Counted from the first letter of the stretch, positions 26,849 to 36,850 are shown. The stretch is 64,000 nt of DNA from Sphingomonas sp. PP-CC-1A-547 (GCF_003610375.1 NZ_RAPZ01000012.1:248001-312000); one strand, 5' to 3'. Numbers and translations: made by a program. Notes: generated by a model from the letters alone, not told the origin.

Positions 26849-28243
26849 ATGACTTTGCCCGCGCGTCGCCTCTTCGTCGGACACCGCCTGCGCGACCTGC
26901 GCCGCGTTCTTGGAATCAGCCAGGCGGCGATGGCCGCGCGGATCGGGCTGTCGGTAAGCTACCTTTCGCAGATCGAGAATGGCGACCGCCCGGTGACCGA
27001 GGGCGTGCTGATTACGCTCGCGCGCGAGTTTCCGGCGGACTGGGGGAGCATCGATGCGGCGGACGATACCGCATTGCTGATCGCGACGCTGGAGGCGGTG
27101 TCGGACACCAGTGTGGAGGCGCCGGCGCTCGACGAGACCGCGGTGCGGCGGGCGGTGAAGCACCAGCCGTTGTTGGCGCAGCGCCTCGTCGCGATGCACG
27201 ATGCGTATCGGCGCGCGCAGGAGCAGTTGCGGGCGCTGGACGACCGGCTGGTGGCGGGGTCGGGGGCGCCGGGGTTGCTGCCGTGGGAGGACGTGCGCGA
27301 CTGGTTTAATGCGGCGGGCAATTATGTCGATGCTCTCGACCGGCGGGCGGAAGACATCGGCGAGACTTTGGGCACGGACCGGGTTGCGGCGCTGGAGGCT
27401 CGGCTTGCCGCGCGAGGCGTGTCGGTCGCGATCTCGGGTGCGCTCGCCGCACCGTTGCGCGATTACGACGGCGCGACCCTAAGGCTCGACGGATCGCAGC
27501 CGGGCGAGACGACCTTGTTCTCGCTCGCGCACCAAGTCGCGCGGCACGAGTTCGGCGACGTCATCGGCGGGATCGTAGCAGCGTCCGAGATGGCATCGGA
27601 GACGGCGCGCGCGCTGCTGACCGCGGGGCTGACCAACTACGCGGCCGGGGCGATCGTCATGCCGTATACGCGCTTCCGCACCGAGGCACGGAGCGTCCGC
27701 CACGACATCGACCGGTTGCGGCGGATCTTCGGGACGAGTTTCGAGCAGACCTGTCACCGCCTCTCGACGTTGCAGCGCCCCGGCGCGCTCGGCATCCCGT
27801 TCTTCTTCTGCCGCGTCGATATGGCTGGGAACATCACCAAGCGTCACTCCGCCACGCGATTGCAGTTCGCGCGGTTCGGGGGAGCTTGCCCGTTGTGGAT
27901 CGTCCACGAGGCGGTGGCGATCCCCGACCGAATCCTGACTCAGCTGATCGAGACGACCGACGGCATCCGCTACGTCTCGATGGCGAAGGGATTGGTGAAG
28001 CCGTCCGAGACGTACACGCGACCGGCGCGGCGCTATGCGGTGGCGCTGGGGTGCGAGGAGGCGAACGCGTCGGAGTTCATCTATGCGGATGCGCTCGGGA
28101 CGGGCGGGATCGCGACGCCGATCGGGACGTCATGCCGCATCTGCCTGCGCACCGACTGCGACCAGCGCGCGTTTCCGCCGGCTGCCAGCGAGATCCGGGT
28201 CGATCCCGACCGCCGCGGCGCCGTGCCGTACGAGGTGGTTTAG
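26849..28243 (+). CDS. RamB/PrpS-type short-chain acyl-CoA regulator (XRE HTH, IrrE-like domain)
   Basis: The 464-aa protein has an XRE helix-turn-helix at residues 8-65 ([37 protein letters not shown]). Its middle belongs to the IrrE/ImmA-related family but shows [12 protein letters not shown] in place of HExxH, as is usual for this regulator class. The C-terminal domain ends with a cysteine pattern [19 protein letters not shown]. This order is that of RamB in corynebacteria and PrpS/ScfR-like regulators in proteobacteria, which govern acetate or propionyl-CoA genes. It starts 100 bases from pccB on the opposite strand, so control of the propionyl-CoA cluster and of itself is the simplest reading. 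Confidence 0.9.
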   Translation: MTLPARRLFVGHRLRDLRRVLGISQAAMAARIGLSVSYLSQIENGDRPVTEGVLITLAREFPADWGSIDAADDTALLIATLEAVSDTSVEAPALDETAVRRAVKHQPLLAQRLVAMHDAYRRAQEQLRALDDRLVAGSGAPGLLPWEDVRDWFNAAGNYVDALDRRAEDIGETLGTDRVAALEARLAARGVSVAISGALAAPLRDYDGATLRLDGSQPGETTLFSLAHQVARHEFGDVIGGIVAASEMASETARALLTAGLTNYAAGAIVMPYTRFRTEARSVRHDIDRLRRIFGTSFEQTCHRLSTLQRPGALGIPFFFCRVDMAGNITKRHSATRLQFARFGGACPLWIVHEAVAIPDRILTQLIETTDGIRYVSMAKGLVKPSETYTRPARRYAVALGCEEANASEFIYADALGTGGIATPIGTSCRICLRTDCDQRAFPPAASEIRVDPDRRGAVPYEVV

Positions 28244-28282
28244 CCCCTTCGGAACTCGATCGAAGCCCCACTTCGATCGCCA

Positions 28283-28314
28283 TAAAAAAGGCCCGGTGTG
28301 TTTCCACACCGGGC
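28283..28314 (-). terminator. Rho-independent terminator of the glnK-amtB operon
   Basis: GCCCGGTGTG (28291-28300) and CACACCGGGC (28305-28314) form a perfect 10-bp stem with a 4-base loop. On the minus strand the stem is followed by CTTTTTTATG. It lies 57 bases beyond the amtB stop. On the plus strand there is no T-run, so it serves mainly the minus transcript. Confidence 0.9.
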
Positions 28315-28370
28315 TAAGGTTGTCCGCAGGAGGAACGTCGTGGGTGCGGGCTCGACTGGCCCGCTACCGA

Positions 28371-29735
28371 TCAGTTGTAAGCGCGCTCGCCGTGCTCGCC
28401 GATGTCGAGACCCTCGTGCTCGACTTCCGGCGAGACCCGCAGACCGGTGACGGCCTTGGCGACGTAGATCGCGATCGTGGTGCCGATCGTGGCCCAGATG
28501 ATCGTGACGATCACCGCCTGGAGCTGCACGAAGAGCTTGGCGCCCATCGCATAGTCCGCAGCACCAGGGCCGCCGAGCGACGGGGCGTAGACGACCGCGG
28601 TACCGATCGCGCCGATCATGCCGCCGATGCCGTGGATCCCGAAGGCATCGAGCGAGTCGTCGTAGCCGAGCATCGGCTTGAGCTTCGACACCGCCATGAA
28701 GCAGACGAGCGAGGCGATCGCGCCGAGGACGATCGCGCCGAACGGGCCGGAGTTGCCTGCGGCCGGCGTGACGGCGACGAGGCCGGCGACGATGCCCGAG
28801 CAGAAGCCCAAAGCCGAACCCTTGTGACCCGAGAGCTTCTCGGCAAGCATCCAGAACAGGGCGGCAGAGGCCGTGGCGACGAAGGTGTTCAGCATCGCAA
28901 GCGCGGCCGAACCGTTCGCCTCGAGCGCCGAGCCGGCGTTGAAGCCGAACCAGCCGACCCAGAGCAGCCCGGTGCCGATGCCGGTCATGACCAGCGAGTG
29001 CGGTGCCATCGGCTCCTTCGGATAGCCGATACGCTTGCCGAGGATCAGGGCCGCGACCAGCGCCGAGACGCCGGCGTTGATGTGGACCACGGTGCCGCCG
29101 GCGAAATCGAGTGCGCCCGCCTTGAAGAAATACCCGCTCGATGCCCACACCATGTGCGCGATCGGGAAGTAGACGATCGTTAGCCAGACCAGGCCGAACA
29201 CCATCACCGCCGAGAACTTCATGCGCTCGACGACCGACCCCAGGACCAGCGCGATGGTGATCGCGGCGAAGGTCATCTGGAAGCAGATGAAGACATATTC
29301 GGGAATCTCGACGCCCGCGGTGAAGGTCGCTGCCTGCGAGGCGGGCGTGACGCCCTTCAGGAACGCCTTGTCGAAGCTGCCGATGAAGTTGCTGAGCAGC
29401 GGGTTGGTCACGTCGGGACCGAACGCCAGCGTGTAGCCCCACATCACCCAGATCAGCATCGCGAGCGCCGCGACGGCACCGATCTGAGTCATGGTCGACA
29501 GCATGTTCTTCGACCGCGTGAGGCCGCCGTAGAACAGCGCGAGGCCTGGGAGGATCATCATCAGGACGAGGATCGTCGAGGTCATCATCCAGGCGGTGTC
29601 GCCCTTGTTCACGGTCGCGACGACAGGCGCGACCACCGGTGCGGCTGCGGCCTGTGCCCAGGCGGGTGCGGCGGCGATCATCGTCGCGCCGAACCCTAGA
29701 GCCGCGACGGCGGCCTTCTTCAAATCATGCTTCAT
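28371..29735 (-). CDS. amtB: Ammonium transporter AmtB
   Basis: This is a 454-aa inner-membrane channel with a cleavable signal-like N-terminus (AAAPAWAQA), as in E. coli AmtB, then 11 predicted helices. Signature stretches are GDTAWMMTSTILVLMMILPGLALFYGGLTRSKN, FAGGTVVHINAGVSALVAAL with the first pore histidine, and DDSLDAFGIHGIGGMIGAIGT with the second. A short cytoplasmic tail (SPEVEHEGLDIGEHGERAYN) is the GlnK docking segment. It conducts ammonia and is blocked by GlnK when nitrogen is plentiful. It follows glnK by 11 bases and is ended by the terminator at 28283. Confidence 0.97.
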   Translation of the reverse strand: MKHDLKKAAVAALGFGATMIAAAPAWAQAAAAPVVAPVVATVNKGDTAWMMTSTILVLMMILPGLALFYGGLTRSKNMLSTMTQIGAVAALAMLIWVMWGYTLAFGPDVTNPLLSNFIGSFDKAFLKGVTPASQAATFTAGVEIPEYVFICFQMTFAAITIALVLGSVVERMKFSAVMVFGLVWLTIVYFPIAHMVWASSGYFFKAGALDFAGGTVVHINAGVSALVAALILGKRIGYPKEPMAPHSLVMTGIGTGLLWVGWFGFNAGSALEANGSAALAMLNTFVATASAALFWMLAEKLSGHKGSALGFCSGIVAGLVAVTPAAGNSGPFGAIVLGAIASLVCFMAVSKLKPMLGYDDSLDAFGIHGIGGMIGAIGTAVVYAPSLGGPGAADYAMGAKLFVQLQAVIVTIIWATIGTTIAIYVAKAVTGLRVSPEVEHEGLDIGEHGERAYN

Positions 29736-29746
29736 CTCGTCCCCCC

Positions 29747-30085
29747 TCAGAGCGCTGAATCGTCGGTTTCACCGGTGCGGATGCGTACCGCCTGGCCGAC
29801 GTCGAGCACGAAGATCTTGCCGTCGCCGATGGCGCCGGTGTTCGCCGATGCCTGGATCGCCTCGACCACGCGATCGGACAGGCTGGCGGCGCAGACCACC
29901 TCGATCTTGATCTTCGGCACCATGTTGGTGCTGTATTCGGCCCCTCGATAGATCTCGGTCTGGCCCTTCTGACGGCCGAACCCCTTGACCTCGGTGACCG
30001 TCATGCCCGCCACGCCGATCGTGGTGAGCGCTTCGCGCACCTCGTCGAGCTTGAACGGCTTGATGATGGCAATGACGAGTTTCAT
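29747..30085 (-). CDS. glnK: P-II nitrogen regulatory protein GlnK/GlnB
   Basis: This 112-aa protein is the full length of a P-II subunit. It has MKLVIAIIKPFKLDEVREAL, the T-loop GFGRQKGQTEIYRGAEY with Tyr51 as the uridylylation site, the B-loop NTGAIGDGKIFV, and the C-loop region QAVRIRTGE. It senses 2-oxoglutarate and ATP/ADP and plugs AmtB. Linkage to amtB and a sigma-54 promoter favour the name glnK over glnB. AAGGGG lies close upstream of the ATG. Confidence 0.96.
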   Translation of the reverse strand: MKLVIAIIKPFKLDEVREALTTIGVAGMTVTEVKGFGRQKGQTEIYRGAEYSTNMVPKIKIEVVCAASLSDRVVEAIQASANTGAIGDGKIFVLDVGQAVRIRTGETDDSAL

Positions 30086-30118
30086 CGCGCCCCTTCCCCT
30101 TGTTACCGGGGGCGCCTC

Positions 30119-30133
30119 GCAATGTGCGTGCCA
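30119..30133 (-). promoter_or_regulatory. Sigma-54 promoter of glnK-amtB
   Basis: On the minus strand the site reads TGGCACGCACATTGC followed by GA, which matches the RpoN consensus TGGCACG-N4-TTGCW in all but its last base. The GG and GC elements have the required spacing. Transcription would start near 30107, giving a leader of about 20 bases before the glnK ATG at 30085. This implies nitrogen-starvation control by an NtrC-type activator; I could not pick out a clear NtrC dyad upstream. Confidence 0.85.
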
Positions 30134-30248
30134 ATTGGGGTGTGGAGGGGTGGGTGTGCTTGCGGGGCGAGCAGCGGGGGTTTTGGGGTTAAAACTTGTG
30201 CAGTGCGGTGGAGGTGCCTGTTTTATGGGCAGTCTTGCCGCGGCGGCT

Positions 30249-30327
30249 GTTCTCCCGCGAAGGCGGGAGCCCAGGGTTACAAGCGATAGCGTTTGTGGTC
30301 CTGGGCCCCCGCTTTCGCGGGGGAACG
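30249..30327. repeat. REP-like inverted repeat, CCCGCGAAGGCGGG type
   Basis: GTTCTCCCGCGAAGGCGGGA plus GCCCAGG (30249-30275) is inverted in CCTGGGCCCCCGCTTTCGCG plus GGGGAAC (30300-30326). It lies 31 bases past the purH stop at 30358, between purH and the glnK promoter region. The stretch 30134-30248 is G/T-rich and holds nothing that I can identify. Confidence 0.8.
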
Positions 30328-30357
30328 GTTAGCGCAAGCGATCCGAGCATGTCGAAC

Positions 30358-31920
30358 TCAGTGGCGGAAGTGGCGCATGCCGGTGAAGACCATTGCGAGG
30401 CCGGCTTCGTCCGCTGCGGCGATGACGTCGGCGTCGCGGATCGAGCCGCCGGGCTGGATCACTGCCGTCGCGCCGGCCTCGACCGCGGCCAGCAGGCCGT
30501 CGGCGAACGGGAAGAACGCATCCGACGCGACCGCCGAACCGATCGTGCGCGGGGTGGACCAGCCGGCCTTCTCGGCTGCGTCCTTCGCCTTCCACGCGGC
30601 GATGCGCGCGGATTCGAGGCGGTTCATCTGGCCCGCACCGATGCCTGCGGTGCTGCCGTCCTTAGCGTAGACGATTGCGTTGGACTTGGTGTGTTTGGCG
30701 ACGGTCCAGGCGAAGCGGCAGTCGATCAGCTCCTGCTCGGTCGGCTGGCGCTTGGTGACGACCTTCAACTCACCCGGCGTGCCGTTGTCGCGACCCTGGA
30801 CGAGCCAGCCGCCGGCGATCGACTTCGCCGTCAAGCCGAGGCGGGCGGGATCGGGGAGGTCGCCGGTGAGCAGCAGGCGGAGGTTCTTCTTGGCGGCGAA
30901 CAACGCGATCGCTTCCTCGTCGGCATCGGGGGCGACGACGACTTCGGTGAAGATGCCGGTTATCTGGCGCGCGGTTTCGGCGTCGAGCGTGCGGTTGACG
31001 GCGATGATGCCGCCGAATGCCGAGACCGTGTCGCAGGCGAATGCCGCGGCATAGGCTTCGGCGAGGGTGGCGCCGGTGGCGACGCCGCAGGGGTTGGCGT
31101 GCTTGACGATCACGACGGAGGGCGCGGCGTCGCGGAATTCGGCAATCAGCTCGAGCGCGGCGTCGGCGTCGTTCAGGTTGTTGTAGCTGAGCGCCTTGCC
31201 CTGGAGCTGGCGGGCCTGGCCGATGCCGCGGACGGTGCCGGTTGCAGTGTAAAACGCGGCGGACTGGTGCGGGTTCTCGCCGTAGCGAAGCGTGTCGCCG
31301 CGCTTGAGCGTGATCGGCAGGGTGGCGGGGAATTCCTCGGCCTGGTCTACCGTGCCGAACCAGGTCGCGATCGCCGAGTCATAGGCTGCGGTGGTGGCGA
31401 AGGCCTTGGCGGCGAGCTTTTTGCGGTCGTCGAGCGTGGTGGTGCCGCCGGAGACCAGCGCATAGTCGGCGGGGTCGGTGACGATCGCGACATAGGCGTG
31501 GTTCTTGGCCGCCGAGCGCACCATGCTGGGGCCGCCGATGTCGATGTTCTCGATCACCGTGTCGCGGTCGGCGCCCTTCGCGACGGTGGCCTCGAACGGG
31601 TAGAGGTTGACGATCACGAGGTCGATCGCGCCGATCTGGTGCTCGGCCATCGAGGCGGCGTGGCCGGCGTCGTCGCGGACCGCGAGCAGGCCGCCATGGA
31701 CCATCGGGTGGAGCGTCTTGACGCGGCCGTCCATCATTTCGGGGAAGCCGGTGAGTTCGCTGACGTCGCGGACTTCCAGGCCTGCTGCGCGGAGGGCGGT
31801 GGCGGTGCCGCCGGTGGAGACGAGCTCTACGCCGTTTGCGGCCAGCGCCTTGCCGAGATCGACGATCCCGGTCTTGTCGGAAACGGACAGGAGCGCGCGC
31901 TTGATCGGGATGCTGGTCAT
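30358..31920 (-). CDS. purH: Bifunctional AICAR transformylase/IMP cyclohydrolase PurH
   Basis: The 520-aa enzyme does the last two steps of IMP synthesis. The N-terminal MGS-like cyclohydrolase domain has [55 protein letters not shown] and [16 protein letters not shown]. The transformylase domain has [41 protein letters not shown] (the K-H-x-N-P-C-G catalytic motif) and [19 protein letters not shown]. The ATG at 31920 fits; the longer open frame runs into an inverted repeat. It is last in a same-strand row rsmB, rpe, heparinase-like, purH. Confidence 0.97.
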   Translation of the reverse strand: MTSIPIKRALLSVSDKTGIVDLGKALAANGVELVSTGGTATALRAAGLEVRDVSELTGFPEMMDGRVKTLHPMVHGGLLAVRDDAGHAASMAEHQIGAIDLVIVNLYPFEATVAKGADRDTVIENIDIGGPSMVRSAAKNHAYVAIVTDPADYALVSGGTTTLDDRKKLAAKAFATTAAYDSAIATWFGTVDQAEEFPATLPITLKRGDTLRYGENPHQSAAFYTATGTVRGIGQARQLQGKALSYNNLNDADAALELIAEFRDAAPSVVIVKHANPCGVATGATLAEAYAAAFACDTVSAFGGIIAVNRTLDAETARQITGIFTEVVVAPDADEEAIALFAAKKNLRLLLTGDLPDPARLGLTAKSIAGGWLVQGRDNGTPGELKVVTKRQPTEQELIDCRFAWTVAKHTKSNAIVYAKDGSTAGIGAGQMNRLESARIAAWKAKDAAEKAGWSTPRTIGSAVASDAFFPFADGLLAAVEAGATAVIQPGGSIRDADVIAAADEAGLAMVFTGMRHFRH

Positions 31921-32013
31921 GGGAGTCTTTCGTGTTCCGGGGAGGCCACCGTGCGGCGGTGCCTTAGCGTCGGTTGGGGTTTGGGAACAGGGGGCGAGGA
32001 ACGGGGGGACGCT

Positions 32014-32125
32014 GCTCCCCTCCCTGAAAGGGAGGGGTTGGGGGTGGGTCGGGTTCCGCATATTCGAACCGTTGGGGCTTGAGCAGGCCTACCCACCCCC
32101 GGCCCCTCCCTTCTAGGGAGGGGGA
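32014..32125. repeat. Long inverted repeat, CTCCCTGAAAGGGAGGGG type
   Basis: Left arm CTCCCCTCCCTGAAAGGGAG plus GGGTTGGGGGTGGGT (32014-32049) and right arm ACCCACCCCCGGCCCCTCCC plus TTCTAGGGAGGGGGA (32091-32125) are near-perfect inverted copies around a 41-base spacer; each arm also folds on itself. It fills the gap between the heparinase-like gene and purH. The CCCTCCC core recurs inside pccA. Confidence 0.8.
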
Positions 32126-32130
32126 AGATT

Positions 32131-33867
32131 TCAGGCCTTCTTCAGCGCCCAGCTCACGCTCGCGCCGCCGGCCGCGGCTTCGCCGGTGATCATCAGTTGC
32201 TCCGTCGCGACCGGGCGGCCGTCCGCGTCGATCCACACGCTGTCCTCGACCACCAGCGCGCCGCCGCGGCAGCGGAATTGCCACAAGGCGCCGCCGGGGA
32301 GGCGGAGGATCGCGCCGAGGCCGTCCGCGGTGGGGGAGACCTGGACGCCCTCCCCTAGGTGGAAGCGGATCGCGAATAGCGACAGGCCAGTGCGGCGCTT
32401 GCGACCCTGCGGCAACAGCGCGTCCTCGCCGCGGAGTTCGCGGCCGTCGCCGGTGAGCATCAGCTGACGGCGGTGGAGGAAGCCCCAGCGGCGGACATAG
32501 CCGTCGTGGCTCGCTTCGATCCGGCTGGCGGCCTCCGATTCCTGGCGGCTGAGCTCGACCTCCCCGACGCCGCGACCAAGCGTCCCGTCGGCAAGGATCG
32601 CAGTCGAGTTGCTGTCCGCGATCGTCAGCGTGGAGTGTGCCGCCGTCGAGCGCAGGCCCTCGACCATCGCGGGCGGGAGCTGCGCGATGCCCGCCCGCGC
32701 GCCGCCGCAATTGACGACGATGCGTGCGGGGCCGTCGGAGAATTCGAACGCTAGCGTCGAGGCGCAGCCGCCTTCGACGAAGCGCGCGATCGGCGGCGGG
32801 GCGGCGTCGACAATGAGCACCGCGGTACCGGCGGCGAGGCGCTGATAGCCCCAGTCGCGCGCCTGGCGGAGCGGGCGCGTGCGGACACCGCTGGCTTCGA
32901 TGACGGCTGCGACCTGCGTTTCGCTGGCGGGGCCACCACCCTGCCAGCTCGACAGGCCGCGATCGGCGTGCGCGACGCCGAGCAGCGCCGCGACCATCCG
33001 GGTCAGCGTAACCGCCACCGTCTCGGGCAGTTCGGTGCCACGCGCGGCGTAGCTTTCCTGAAGCAGCGTCAGCAACTGGATCGAATCGAGCAGCATCGCC
33101 GGGCTGCGCGAGACCGAGCCGCCATCGTCGAACAGGCCGGTGCCGAGCGCGCGGAGCAGGCCGGCCTCGCCGAACGCCTGGCGGGGCTCCCCGCCGGGGA
33201 TGAGGAGCCCGGCCGCGACGACTCCGCACCATGCGGCGATGCGGGGCGCGCCGGCGGGGGCCTTGTCGCCATTGCGATCGAGGTGAAGTGCGCCCTTTGC
33301 GAGCGCGTTGAGCACTTTCGAGCGGTAGATCTGGTCGGTGGACGACAGGATCAGCGGCGCGTGCGCGGTCCACGCGAGGATGCGACGGCCCCACATGTCG
33401 GGGCGCCAGGCGATCCCGCCCTGAGTGTCGGCGTGCGCGGTCAGCCAGAGGCCCATGAGATATTCGGCGATCGGGGCGCCGCGCGCGCGGGTCGCGACGG
33501 TCGAGAGATCGCGAAGCCACGCGAAACTGTGCAGATATTCGGCGAAGGGTTTGGGAAGCGGCTTGGCAAGATCGAGCGTCTCGATATCGCGCGCTTCGCC
33601 GCGGAACGAGAGGACGCCTTCCAGCAGCATCGTGCCGCGGGGAATGTCGCCGAGGATGGGGTCGTCGGGGACCGCGATCAGCTTCAGCGGGTAGCGCCCC
33701 TTGAGGCGCAGCGTGTGGAGCGGGGTGCGCCATGTCAGGCGGTGGAAGCGCTCGGCCAGCCGATCGGCGAGCGACAGACCCTTGTCGCCGCCGAGACGGA
33801 TCAGGCGGCGGCCTTCGTCGATCCCGTCGGGGGCGGGATCGGTCACGGGGTCGTGCGGTTCGTTCAC
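32131..33867 (-). CDS. Heparinase II/III family protein
   Basis: This 578-aa protein uses a GTG start at 33867 that overlaps the rpe stop in GTGA; no ATG fits the domain start. There is no signal peptide. The N-terminal alpha/alpha toroid is represented by [57 protein letters not shown] and WDP-like [20 protein letters not shown]. The beta-rich C-terminal domain has [16 protein letters not shown] and [36 protein letters not shown]. Family members cleave acidic polysaccharides. This cytoplasmic-looking branch is found beside purH and rpe in sphingomonads as I remember it, and its substrate is unknown. Confidence 0.88.
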   Translation of the reverse strand: MNEPHDPVTDPAPDGIDEGRRLIRLGGDKGLSLADRLAERFHRLTWRTPLHTLRLKGRYPLKLIAVPDDPILGDIPRGTMLLEGVLSFRGEARDIETLDLAKPLPKPFAEYLHSFAWLRDLSTVATRARGAPIAEYLMGLWLTAHADTQGGIAWRPDMWGRRILAWTAHAPLILSSTDQIYRSKVLNALAKGALHLDRNGDKAPAGAPRIAAWCGVVAAGLLIPGGEPRQAFGEAGLLRALGTGLFDDGGSVSRSPAMLLDSIQLLTLLQESYAARGTELPETVAVTLTRMVAALLGVAHADRGLSSWQGGGPASETQVAAVIEASGVRTRPLRQARDWGYQRLAAGTAVLIVDAAPPPIARFVEGGCASTLAFEFSDGPARIVVNCGGARAGIAQLPPAMVEGLRSTAAHSTLTIADSNSTAILADGTLGRGVGEVELSRQESEAASRIEASHDGYVRRWGFLHRRQLMLTGDGRELRGEDALLPQGRKRRTGLSLFAIRFHLGEGVQVSPTADGLGAILRLPGGALWQFRCRGGALVVEDSVWIDADGRPVATEQLMITGEAAAGGASVSWALKKA

Positions 33868-34520
33868 CCCCGCAACGCGGCGATGTTGGCGGCGTAGTGA
33901 TCGGGGCCGCCGCGGAAGACCGAGGTGCCCGCGACCAGCGCGTCGGCGCCGGCCTCGATGCAGCGCTTGGCCCACTCCGCGTCGACGCCGCCATCGACTT
34001 CGAGATCGATCGCGCGGCCGCTCTTTTCGATCATATTGCGGATCGCGCTGATCTTCTTGAGCTGGCTCGGGATGAAGCTCTGGCCGCCAAAGCCCGGGTT
34101 GACGCTCATCACCAGCACGAGGTCGACCATGTCCATGAGGTAGTCGAGCATCTTCGCCGGTGTGCCGGGGCAGATCACGACGCCGGCGCGCTTGCCGAGG
34201 CCCTTGATGTGCTGGAGCGAGCGATGGATGTGCGGCCCGGCCTCGTAATGCACGGTGATGCAGTCGGCACCGGCCTCCGCGAACGCGTCGAGATAGGCGT
34301 CGACGGGCGAGATCATCAGGTGGACGTCGAACGGCTTGGTCGTGACGCCGCGGACCGACTTCATGACCGCGGGGCCGAACGAGATGTTGGGGACGAAATG
34401 GCCGTCCATCACGTCGATGTGGATCCAGTCGGCGCCGGCTGCGTCGATGGCGCGGACTTCCTCGCCAAGCTTGGCGAAATCGGCGGAGAGGATCGAGGGG
34501 GCGATGCGGACGGGTTGCAT
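33864..34520 (-). CDS. rpe: Ribulose-phosphate 3-epimerase
   Basis: The 218-aa TIM-barrel enzyme interconverts ribulose 5-phosphate and xylulose 5-phosphate. Landmarks are [38 protein letters not shown] with metal-binding His and Asp, [42 protein letters not shown], and [27 protein letters not shown] with the phosphate-binding loop. It is translationally coupled to the heparinase-like gene downstream by a GTGA overlap. An inverted repeat separates it from rsmB upstream. Confidence 0.97.
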   Translation of the reverse strand: MQPVRIAPSILSADFAKLGEEVRAIDAAGADWIHIDVMDGHFVPNISFGPAVMKSVRGVTTKPFDVHLMISPVDAYLDAFAEAGADCITVHYEAGPHIHRSLQHIKGLGKRAGVVICPGTPAKMLDYLMDMVDLVLVMSVNPGFGGQSFIPSQLKKISAIRNMIEKSGRAIDLEVDGGVDAEWAKRCIEAGADALVAGTSVFRGGPDHYAANIAALRG

Positions 34521-34581
34521 GATTTTGTCCTAGCGCGGGATTGTCGGGGGCGGAACTCCCCGTTTGTTACTGTACGCGCTT

Positions 34582-34665
34582 CTTGTTTTCCTGCGCAGGC
34601 AGGAATCCAGAGTTACGGGCGGATCGCTGAGTAATCCTGGGCCCCCGCTTTCGCGGGGGAACAAG
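34582..34665. repeat. REP-like inverted repeat between rsmB and rpe
   Basis: CTTGTTTTCCTGCGCAGGCA plus GGAATCCAG (34582-34610) pairs, with several mismatches, with CCTGGGCCCCCGCTTTCGCG plus GGGGAACAAG (34636-34665). The left arm has drifted from the family sequence, so this is an older or degraded copy of the element seen at 30249 and 16920. Confidence 0.75.
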
Positions 34666-34678
34666 TAACTGCTCTTGC

Positions 34679-35956
34679 TTAGCTGCGCTTGAGGCGGGCG
34701 ATGAAGAAGCCGTCGCAGCCGCCTTGGTCTGCCAGCATGCCTGGGAGGGTGCGGATGGTGCCGGTTTCCGTGGGGGTGATGCCGGCGGGGAGTTCGGACT
34801 GGTCTACCGGGGCGATCGTGTAGTCGCTGCGGGCGGACAGGAACGCGTCGAGCTGCGCTTCGCCTTCAGACGGCTCGAGCGAACAGGTGGCGTACACCAA
34901 CGTGCCGCCGGGCTTTACCCAGTCCGCCGCCCTCGCGAAGATCCGCGCCTGCAACGCCGCGGTCTCGGCGATGATCGAGGGGCGGACGCGGTGGAGGACG
35001 TCGGGGTGGCGACGGAAGATGCCCGTGGCGCTGCACGGCGCGTCGATCAGGATCGCGTCGGCGGGCTCGGTCGGCGCCCATTCGAGGATGTCGGCGTTGA
35101 CGACCTCGGCCTTCAGGTGCGTGCGGTAGAGGTTTTCGCGCAGGCGCTTGATCCGGCTTTGCGAATTGTCGACCGAGGTGACGGTCCAGCCGGCGCTCGC
35201 GAGTTGCAGCGTCTTGCCGCCGGGCGCCGCACAGAGATCGAGGACATGGCCCTCCCCTTTCCCAAGCAGACGCGCGGGGAGCGAGGCGGCGATGTCCTGC
35301 ACCCACCAGGCGCCGTCGCCGAACCCGGCCATGTCGGGGACCGAGTCGTGGTCACCCAAACGCAGGTGACCGGGCATGAAGCTCTCGCCGCCGAGCTTCT
35401 CGCGCCAGCCTTCTGTTTCGGACGGGTCGGCGATCGTCAGGTCGAGCGGCGGCACCTGCGCGATCGCGCGGCCGGCGGCGTCGACCATCTCCTCACCCCA
35501 CGCGGCTTCCCAGCGGAGTTCGACGGGGGCCGGCAGCGTCGGCACCTCGGGGAGCAGCATGTTGGCGCGGAACAGCGTGCCGAACACGCCGTGGACGAGT
35601 TTGCGCGGGCCGCCGTCGACCAGCGGCAACACGGTCGAGATCGCGGCGTGCGAAGGCGTGCCGAGGATCAGCACCTGGACCAGCGCGATCCGCAGCGCCA
35701 TCCGCGCCTTCGCATCGTCGGGCAGATTGGTCTTGGTGACCGAGTCGATCATCGCGTCGAGATCGGGCAGGCGACGGAGCGTCTCTGCGGCGATGGCGTG
35801 CGCGAGGCCGCGGTCTGGGCCGTGGATGGCGCGGGTCGCTGCCGGCAAGGCGGATTCGAGCGACTCGCCGCGACGCAGTACGGCGTCGAGCAGGCGGAGC
35901 GCGGCGCGGCGCGCGGGAACGCCGAGCGGCTCGGGGGCGTGCGTGTAGTCGGGCAT
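34679..35956 (-). CDS. rsmB: 16S rRNA m5C967 methyltransferase, RsmB family
   Basis: The 425-aa protein starts at ATG 35956 with AAGGA 7 bases upstream. Residues 10-140 are the NusB-like RNA-binding domain (PARRAALRLLDAVLRRGESL, GLAHAIAAETLRRLPDLDAM). The C-terminal Rossmann methyltransferase has HVLDLCAAPGGKTLQLAS (SAM site), SVDNSQSRIKRLRENL, ILIDAPCSATGIFRRHPDV with one catalytic cysteine, and LVYATCSLEPSEGEAQL with the second. This two-cysteine arrangement marks m5C RNA methyltransferases. The exact position on 16S rRNA is inferred from family. Confidence 0.93.
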   Translation of the reverse strand: MPDYTHAPEPLGVPARRAALRLLDAVLRRGESLESALPAATRAIHGPDRGLAHAIAAETLRRLPDLDAMIDSVTKTNLPDDAKARMALRIALVQVLILGTPSHAAISTVLPLVDGGPRKLVHGVFGTLFRANMLLPEVPTLPAPVELRWEAAWGEEMVDAAGRAIAQVPPLDLTIADPSETEGWREKLGGESFMPGHLRLGDHDSVPDMAGFGDGAWWVQDIAASLPARLLGKGEGHVLDLCAAPGGKTLQLASAGWTVTSVDNSQSRIKRLRENLYRTHLKAEVVNADILEWAPTEPADAILIDAPCSATGIFRRHPDVLHRVRPSIIAETAALQARIFARAADWVKPGGTLVYATCSLEPSEGEAQLDAFLSARSDYTIAPVDQSELPAGITPTETGTIRTLPGMLADQGGCDGFFIARLKRS

Positions 35957-36061
35957 ATGAAGGTCCTTCGCGTTCGGTTTGCCGCGCGGCGGCTGTGGCA
36001 AAGCGGCGCGACAGGGCCCATGTGGCGGTTACGACGCCAACACGCAATCCGGAGAGCCGCG

Positions 36062-36220
36062 ATGGGCCAGCGCCCCGATCACGTTAAGCCACCTGAATAT
36101 CTGGCGAAGAATACGCCGGTGCCGCAACCCGAGGCGATCGTGCCGGACAAGGATCCCGAGCCGCGCGACCCGACCCGCTATGGCGATTGGGAGCTGAAGG
36201 GCATGGCGATCGATTTCTGA
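36062..36220 (+). CDS. DUF1674 protein, SdhAF4-like succinate dehydrogenase assembly factor
   Basis: This 52-aa protein has an ATG at 36062 preceded by GGAGAG. It is charged, proline-rich and without a membrane segment, and ends DPTRYGDWELKGMAIDF. The R-Y-G-D-W-E-x-K-G-x-x-x-D-F ending is the invariant core of the DUF1674/SDHAF4 family, which in mitochondria and some bacteria helps flavinated SdhA assemble. No sdh genes are in the window. It is divergent from rsmB and convergent with the thioesterase. Confidence 0.85.
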   Translation: MGQRPDHVKPPEYLAKNTPVPQPEAIVPDKDPEPRDPTRYGDWELKGMAIDF

Positions 36221-36255
36221 GAACCGATCGCCGGAGGCCGGTCGCCTTGGGACCG

Positions 36256-36678
36256 TCAGTCCCTGAGGTCGGCCTTCGGGAAGAAATGCTCGACGACGCT
36301 GTTCGCCAATCGCGACGGGCGGAGCGTCTCGGCATCGAGGCAGCACCAGCTCGACTTCACCTCGGCCAGCACATCCTCGCCGCGCTTGATGATCGTCTCG
36401 TAGAACGCGCGCGCGCCCTGGACCTTCTCGAGCAGGACCGTCGCAATGACGTCGTCGTCGAGGAACGCGGGTTTGCGGTACGTGATCTCGTGCTTCAGCG
36501 CGACCCAGAGGTGCCCGGCCACCGCCTCGGCGGGCGCGAGGCGCTGCCAATGGTCGATCACTGCGGCCTGTACCCACTTCAGATAGTTCGCGTTGTTGAC
36601 GTGACCCATGAAGTCGATGTCGGCCGGCTCGATGCCGATGGCGTAGGTATGGGGGAGCGCTGTGGACACGCGCTGCAT
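36256..36678 (-). CDS. Acyl-CoA thioesterase, hot-dog fold (YbgC/FadM-like)
   Basis: Starting at ATG 36678 the product is 140 aa; ATG 36699 is an alternative. The 4HBT-type signature is DIDFMGHVNNANYLKWVQAA, whose first aspartate is the usual catalytic residue, followed by HEITYRKPAFLDDDVIATVLL and a second-strand AFYETIIKRGEDVLAEVKSS. These enzymes hydrolyse acyl-CoA thioesters in the cytoplasm. Chain-length preference is not readable. The long open frame upstream of this start overlaps clpB antisense and is not coding. Confidence 0.85.
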   Translation of the reverse strand: MQRVSTALPHTYAIGIEPADIDFMGHVNNANYLKWVQAAVIDHWQRLAPAEAVAGHLWVALKHEITYRKPAFLDDDVIATVLLEKVQGARAFYETIIKRGEDVLAEVKSSWCCLDAETLRPSRLANSVVEHFFPKADLRD

Positions 36679-36850
36679 ATAGCATGCGAACCTGAACATA
36701 GCGATGACGGGGCGGCTTCGATACCGACAATAAACGCTATTCCTGGCGTGACGCCGGGGCCCTAGCATCCGACCTGCGCCCGCCTCTTGTGTTGCCCAAA
36801 TACAACACCATCTTTCGGCCAACACCGAAACACTCCCACAGGAATTCGTC

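Noticed and set aside
36681..36850. Heat-shock (sigma-32) promoter before clpB
   Set aside because: Only a partial CTTG...CCC match is visible, at the wrong spacing; reporting it would be a guess.
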